Positions 37,206 to 39,661 of a stretch of 39,661 nucleotides of DNA are shown one piece after another. The notes under the pieces were generated by a model that saw only the letters and a program-made list of their open reading frames with translations, ran no database searches and had not been told where the DNA came from. Both the position numbers and the translations under genes were made by a program. The stretch's first letter is position 1. Every line of letters starts with the position of its first letter. Source of the DNA: an uncultured Lysobacteraceae bacterium (GTDB taxonomy: Bacteria; Pseudomonadota; Gammaproteobacteria; Xanthomonadales; Xanthomonadaceae); NCBI GenBank assembly GCA_937897645.1, contig CALCNV010000096.1, positions 1-39,661 on the forward strand. The letters run 5' to 3'.

Positions 37206-39661
37206 ATGAACTGGTTGAACGATTTGTTGCAGAGCGATCCGGACCCGGCGGAAACCCGCGAGTGGGTCGATTCCATCAAGGCCGTGATCGAGGCCGAAGG
37301 CCCGTTGCGCGCGCACCAGTTGCTGGAAGGCATGGTGGAACTGACCCGCCGCTCCGGCGCGTTCCTGCCGTTCTCGCCCACCACCGAATACGTCAACACC
37401 ATCGCCCCGCAGCTGGAAGCCAAGTCGCCAGGTGATGCCGCCATCGAATGGCGCCTGCGTTCCATCATCCGCTGGAACGCGATGGCCACCGTGGTCCGCG
37501 CCAACCGCAAGCCCGGCGACCTGGGCGGCCACATCGCCAGCTTCGCCTCCAGCGCCACGCTCTACGACGTGGGCTTCAACCATTTCTGGCGCGCGCCGTC
37601 GGACAGCCACCCCGGTGACCTGCTCTTCATCCAGGGCCACAGCTCGCCCGGCGTGTATGCGCGTTCGTTCCTGGAAGGCCGCATCAGCGAAAACCAGCTC
37701 AACAACTTCCGCATGGAAGTGGACGGCCATGGCATTTCCTCGTATCCGCATCCGTGGCTGATGCCGGATTACTGGCAGACGCCCACGGTGTCGATGGGCC
37801 TCGGCCCGCTCGCCGCGATTTATCAAGCGCAGTTCATGAAGTACCTGGAGCACCGCGGCCTGATCGAGAAGTCCGACCGCAAGGTGTGGTGCTTCATCGG
37901 CGACGGCGAGAGGGACGAGCCGGAAACCCTCGGCGCCATCGCGCTGGCCGGCCGCGAAGGCCTGGACAACCTGGTCTTCGTGGTCAACTGCAACCTGCAG
38001 CGCCTGGACGGCCCGGTGCGCGGCAACGGCAAGATCATCCAGGAACTGGAAGGCGTGTTCCGTGGCGGCGGCTGGAACGTCATCAAGCTGCTGTGGGGCA
38101 GCTACTGGGATCCGCTCCTCGCCCGCGACACCAGCGGCATGCTGAAGAAGCTGATGATGGAAACCGTCGACGGCGAGTACCAGAACTGCAAGGCGTTCGG
38201 CGGCAAGTACACGCGCGAGAATTTCTTCAACAAGTACCCGGAAACCGCGGCCATGGTCGCGAACCTGTCCGACGACGACATCTGGCGCTTGAACCGCGGT
38301 GGCCACGACCCGCACAAGGTGTACGCGGCCTACCACCAGGCGGTGAACACGCAGGGCATGCCGACCGTCATCCTGGCCAAGACGGTGAAGGGTTACGGCA
38401 TGGGCGCGGCGGGCGAGTCGCTCAACCCCACGCACCAGACCAAGAAGCTGGACGACGAAACCGTGCGTCTGTTCCGCGACCGCTTCAACATCCCGGTCAC
38501 GGACGCGCAGTTGGCTGACGGCAACATCCCGTTCTACCACCCGGGCGAAGACTCGGTGGAAGTGCAATACCTCAAGGAGCGTCGCGCCGCGTTGGGCGGT
38601 TACCTGCCGCAGCGTCGCCGCAAGGCTACCGAATCGTTCGAGACGCCGAAGCTGGAAGTGTTCGACCGTTTGCTGAAGTCCTCCGGCGAGCGCGAAATCT
38701 CCACCACCATGGCTTTCGTGCAGACGCTCAACATCGCGCTGCGCGACAAGCAGGTGGGCCCGCGCATCGTGCCCATCGTGGCCGATGAAGCGCGCACCTT
38801 CGGCATGGAAGGCATGTTCCGCCAGATCGGCATCTACGCGCCGTTCGGGCAGAAGTACAAGCCGGTGGATGCCGACCAGTTGATGTACTACCGCGAGGAC
38901 CAGAGTGGCCAGGTGCTGCAGCAGGGCATCAGCGAACCTGGCGCGATTTCGTCGTGGATGGCGGCGGGCACCAGTTATTCGGTCAGCAACGTGCCCATGC
39001 TGCCGTTCTACATCTATTACTCGATGTTCGGCTTCCAGCGCGTGGGCGATATCGCGTGGCAGGCGGCGGACATGCGCACGCGTGGCTTCCTGCTGGGCGG
39101 CACCGCCGGTCGTACGACGTTGAATGGCGAAGGCCTGCAGCACGAGGATGGCTTCAGCCACCTGATCGCGGGCTCCATCCCCAATTGCCGCAGCTACGAC
39201 CCGACCTTCGGCTTCGAGGTGACGGTGATCCTGCAGCACGGCATGCAGAAGATGATGCAGGAGCAGGTGGACGAGTATTACTACCTGACCCTGATGAACG
39301 AAAACTACACCCATCCGGAAATGCCGGAAGGTGCGGCCGAGGGCATCATCAAGGGCATGTACCTGTTGACGGATGCGGGCAAGCCGAAGAAGGGCGAGCT
39401 GCGCGTGCAGTTGCTGGGCAGCGGCACCATCCTTCGCGAGGCGATCGCGGCGGCGGAATTGCTGGACAAGGATTTCGGCGTCAGCGCGGATATCTGGTCT
39501 TGCCCGAGTTTCAACGAGCTGCGTCGTGATGGTTTCGACGTGGAGCGTTGGAACCGTTTCAATCCGGAAGCGAAGTCACCGCGCAAGGCCTACGTGACCA
39601 CGTTGCTGGAAGGCCGCCAGGGCCCGGTCATCGCGGCGACGGACTACGTGCGTGCGTATGC
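37206..39661 (+). CDS. aceE: Pyruvate dehydrogenase E1 component, 3' end outside window
   Basis: This is the homodimeric E1 subunit of the pyruvate dehydrogenase complex, decarboxylating pyruvate with thiamine diphosphate and passing the acetyl group to E2. About 818 codons of a protein normally near 900 are visible. MNWLNDLLQSDPDPAETREW is a typical AceE start, and GHSSPGVYARSFLEGR is the conserved substrate-site segment. GDGERDEPET to NCNLQRLDGPVRGNGK is the ThDP-binding GDG-x(n)-NCN motif, with arginine where E. coli has Met. LQHEDGFSHL is near the C-terminal half. The reading frame is open to the window end. Confidence 0.96.
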   Translation, partial: MNWLNDLLQSDPDPAETREWVDSIKAVIEAEGPLRAHQLLEGMVELTRRSGAFLPFSPTTEYVNTIAPQLEAKSPGDAAIEWRLRSIIRWNAMATVVRANRKPGDLGGHIASFASSATLYDVGFNHFWRAPSDSHPGDLLFIQGHSSPGVYARSFLEGRISENQLNNFRMEVDGHGISSYPHPWLMPDYWQTPTVSMGLGPLAAIYQAQFMKYLEHRGLIEKSDRKVWCFIGDGERDEPETLGAIALAGREGLDNLVFVVNCNLQRLDGPVRGNGKIIQELEGVFRGGGWNVIKLLWGSYWDPLLARDTSGMLKKLMMETVDGEYQNCKAFGGKYTRENFFNKYPETAAMVANLSDDDIWRLNRGGHDPHKVYAAYHQAVNTQGMPTVILAKTVKGYGMGAAGESLNPTHQTKKLDDETVRLFRDRFNIPVTDAQLADGNIPFYHPGEDSVEVQYLKERRAALGGYLPQRRRKATESFETPKLEVFDRLLKSSGEREISTTMAFVQTLNIALRDKQVGPRIVPIVADEARTFGMEGMFRQIGIYAPFGQKYKPVDADQLMYYREDQSGQVLQQGISEPGAISSWMAAGTSYSVSNVPMLPFYIYYSMFGFQRVGDIAWQAADMRTRGFLLGGTAGRTTLNGEGLQHEDGFSHLIAGSIPNCRSYDPTFGFEVTVILQHGMQKMMQEQVDEYYYLTLMNENYTHPEMPEGAAEGIIKGMYLLTDAGKPKKGELRVQLLGSGTILREAIAAAELLDKDFGVSADIWSCPSFNELRRDGFDVERWNRFNPEAKSPRKAYVTTLLEGRQGPVIAATDYVRAY

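Noticed and set aside
37011..39314. A 767-codon - strand open frame
   Set aside because: It is antisense to aceE, which is a strongly conserved enzyme read in the + frame.

Overview
The window is a GC-rich, densely coding chromosomal segment. It most likely comes from a gammaproteobacterium of the Lysobacteraceae (Xanthomonadaceae: Xanthomonas, Lysobacter, Stenotrophomonas and relatives). The grounds are a xanthomonadin-type aryl polyene pigment cluster with a chorismatase (XanB2-like) and a dedicated 3-hydroxybenzoate ligase, many GTAG-headed REP palindromes of the kind called SMAG elements in Stenotrophomonas, and the gene repertoire. Family assignments come from reading translated motifs; no database search was run.

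Layout. 1-1904 (-) is the N-terminal part of a secreted S9 prolyl oligopeptidase-family peptidase that leaves the window at its 3' end. 2055-18420 is the pigment cluster: an aryl-acid AMP ligase (+), then a convergent pair made of the chorismatase and a halogenase-like flavoprotein (-). A long, tightly overlapped + operon follows (ACP, membrane protein, dehydratase, LPLAT acyltransferase, LolA-like protein, MMPL/RND exporter, second dehydratase, ketoreductase, secreted protein of unknown function). A - operon completes it (ketosynthase, chain-length factor, GT2 glycosyltransferase, second halogenase-like flavoprotein). The inferred pathway is chorismate to hydroxybenzoate, activation and loading on the ACP, type II polyketide elongation with repeated keto reduction and dehydration to an aryl polyene, halogenation, glycosyl/acyl attachment, and transfer to the outer membrane by the LolA/MMPL pair. 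A GIY-YIG endonuclease-like gene, a decayed second copy and three palindromes sit at the convergent junction of the two operons (13399-13931).

18704-22313 (+) holds a YcgL protein and a 1109-residue membrane-anchored ankyrin protein. 22440-24260 (-) is a Kef-type K+/H+ antiporter with an RCK domain. 24523-27286 (-) holds a SAM methyltransferase, an SGNH hydrolase and an AlaA-like aminotransferase; the methyltransferase may be a detached pigment-cluster gene. 27507-33057 (+) holds RsgA, a DUF1704/QEGLA-motif putative metallopeptidase and a malic enzyme fused to a phosphotransacetylase domain. 33618-36972 (-) is a partner-switching module: sensor PP2C phosphatase, HATPase anti-sigma-type kinase and two STAS antagonists. 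37206-39661 (+) is aceE, cut by the window end.

Intergenic DNA is unusually rich in palindromes. At least six sequence families of REP-like hairpins lie between genes. Three genes take their stop codon from the TAG inside the conserved GTAG head of such an element. Other notable structures are a 214-bp tandem duplication (33197-33608), a nested inverted repeat cluster (30251-30650) and a multi-stem element upstream of the DUF1704 gene (28742-28918). No rRNA, tRNA, CRISPR array or complete insertion sequence was seen.
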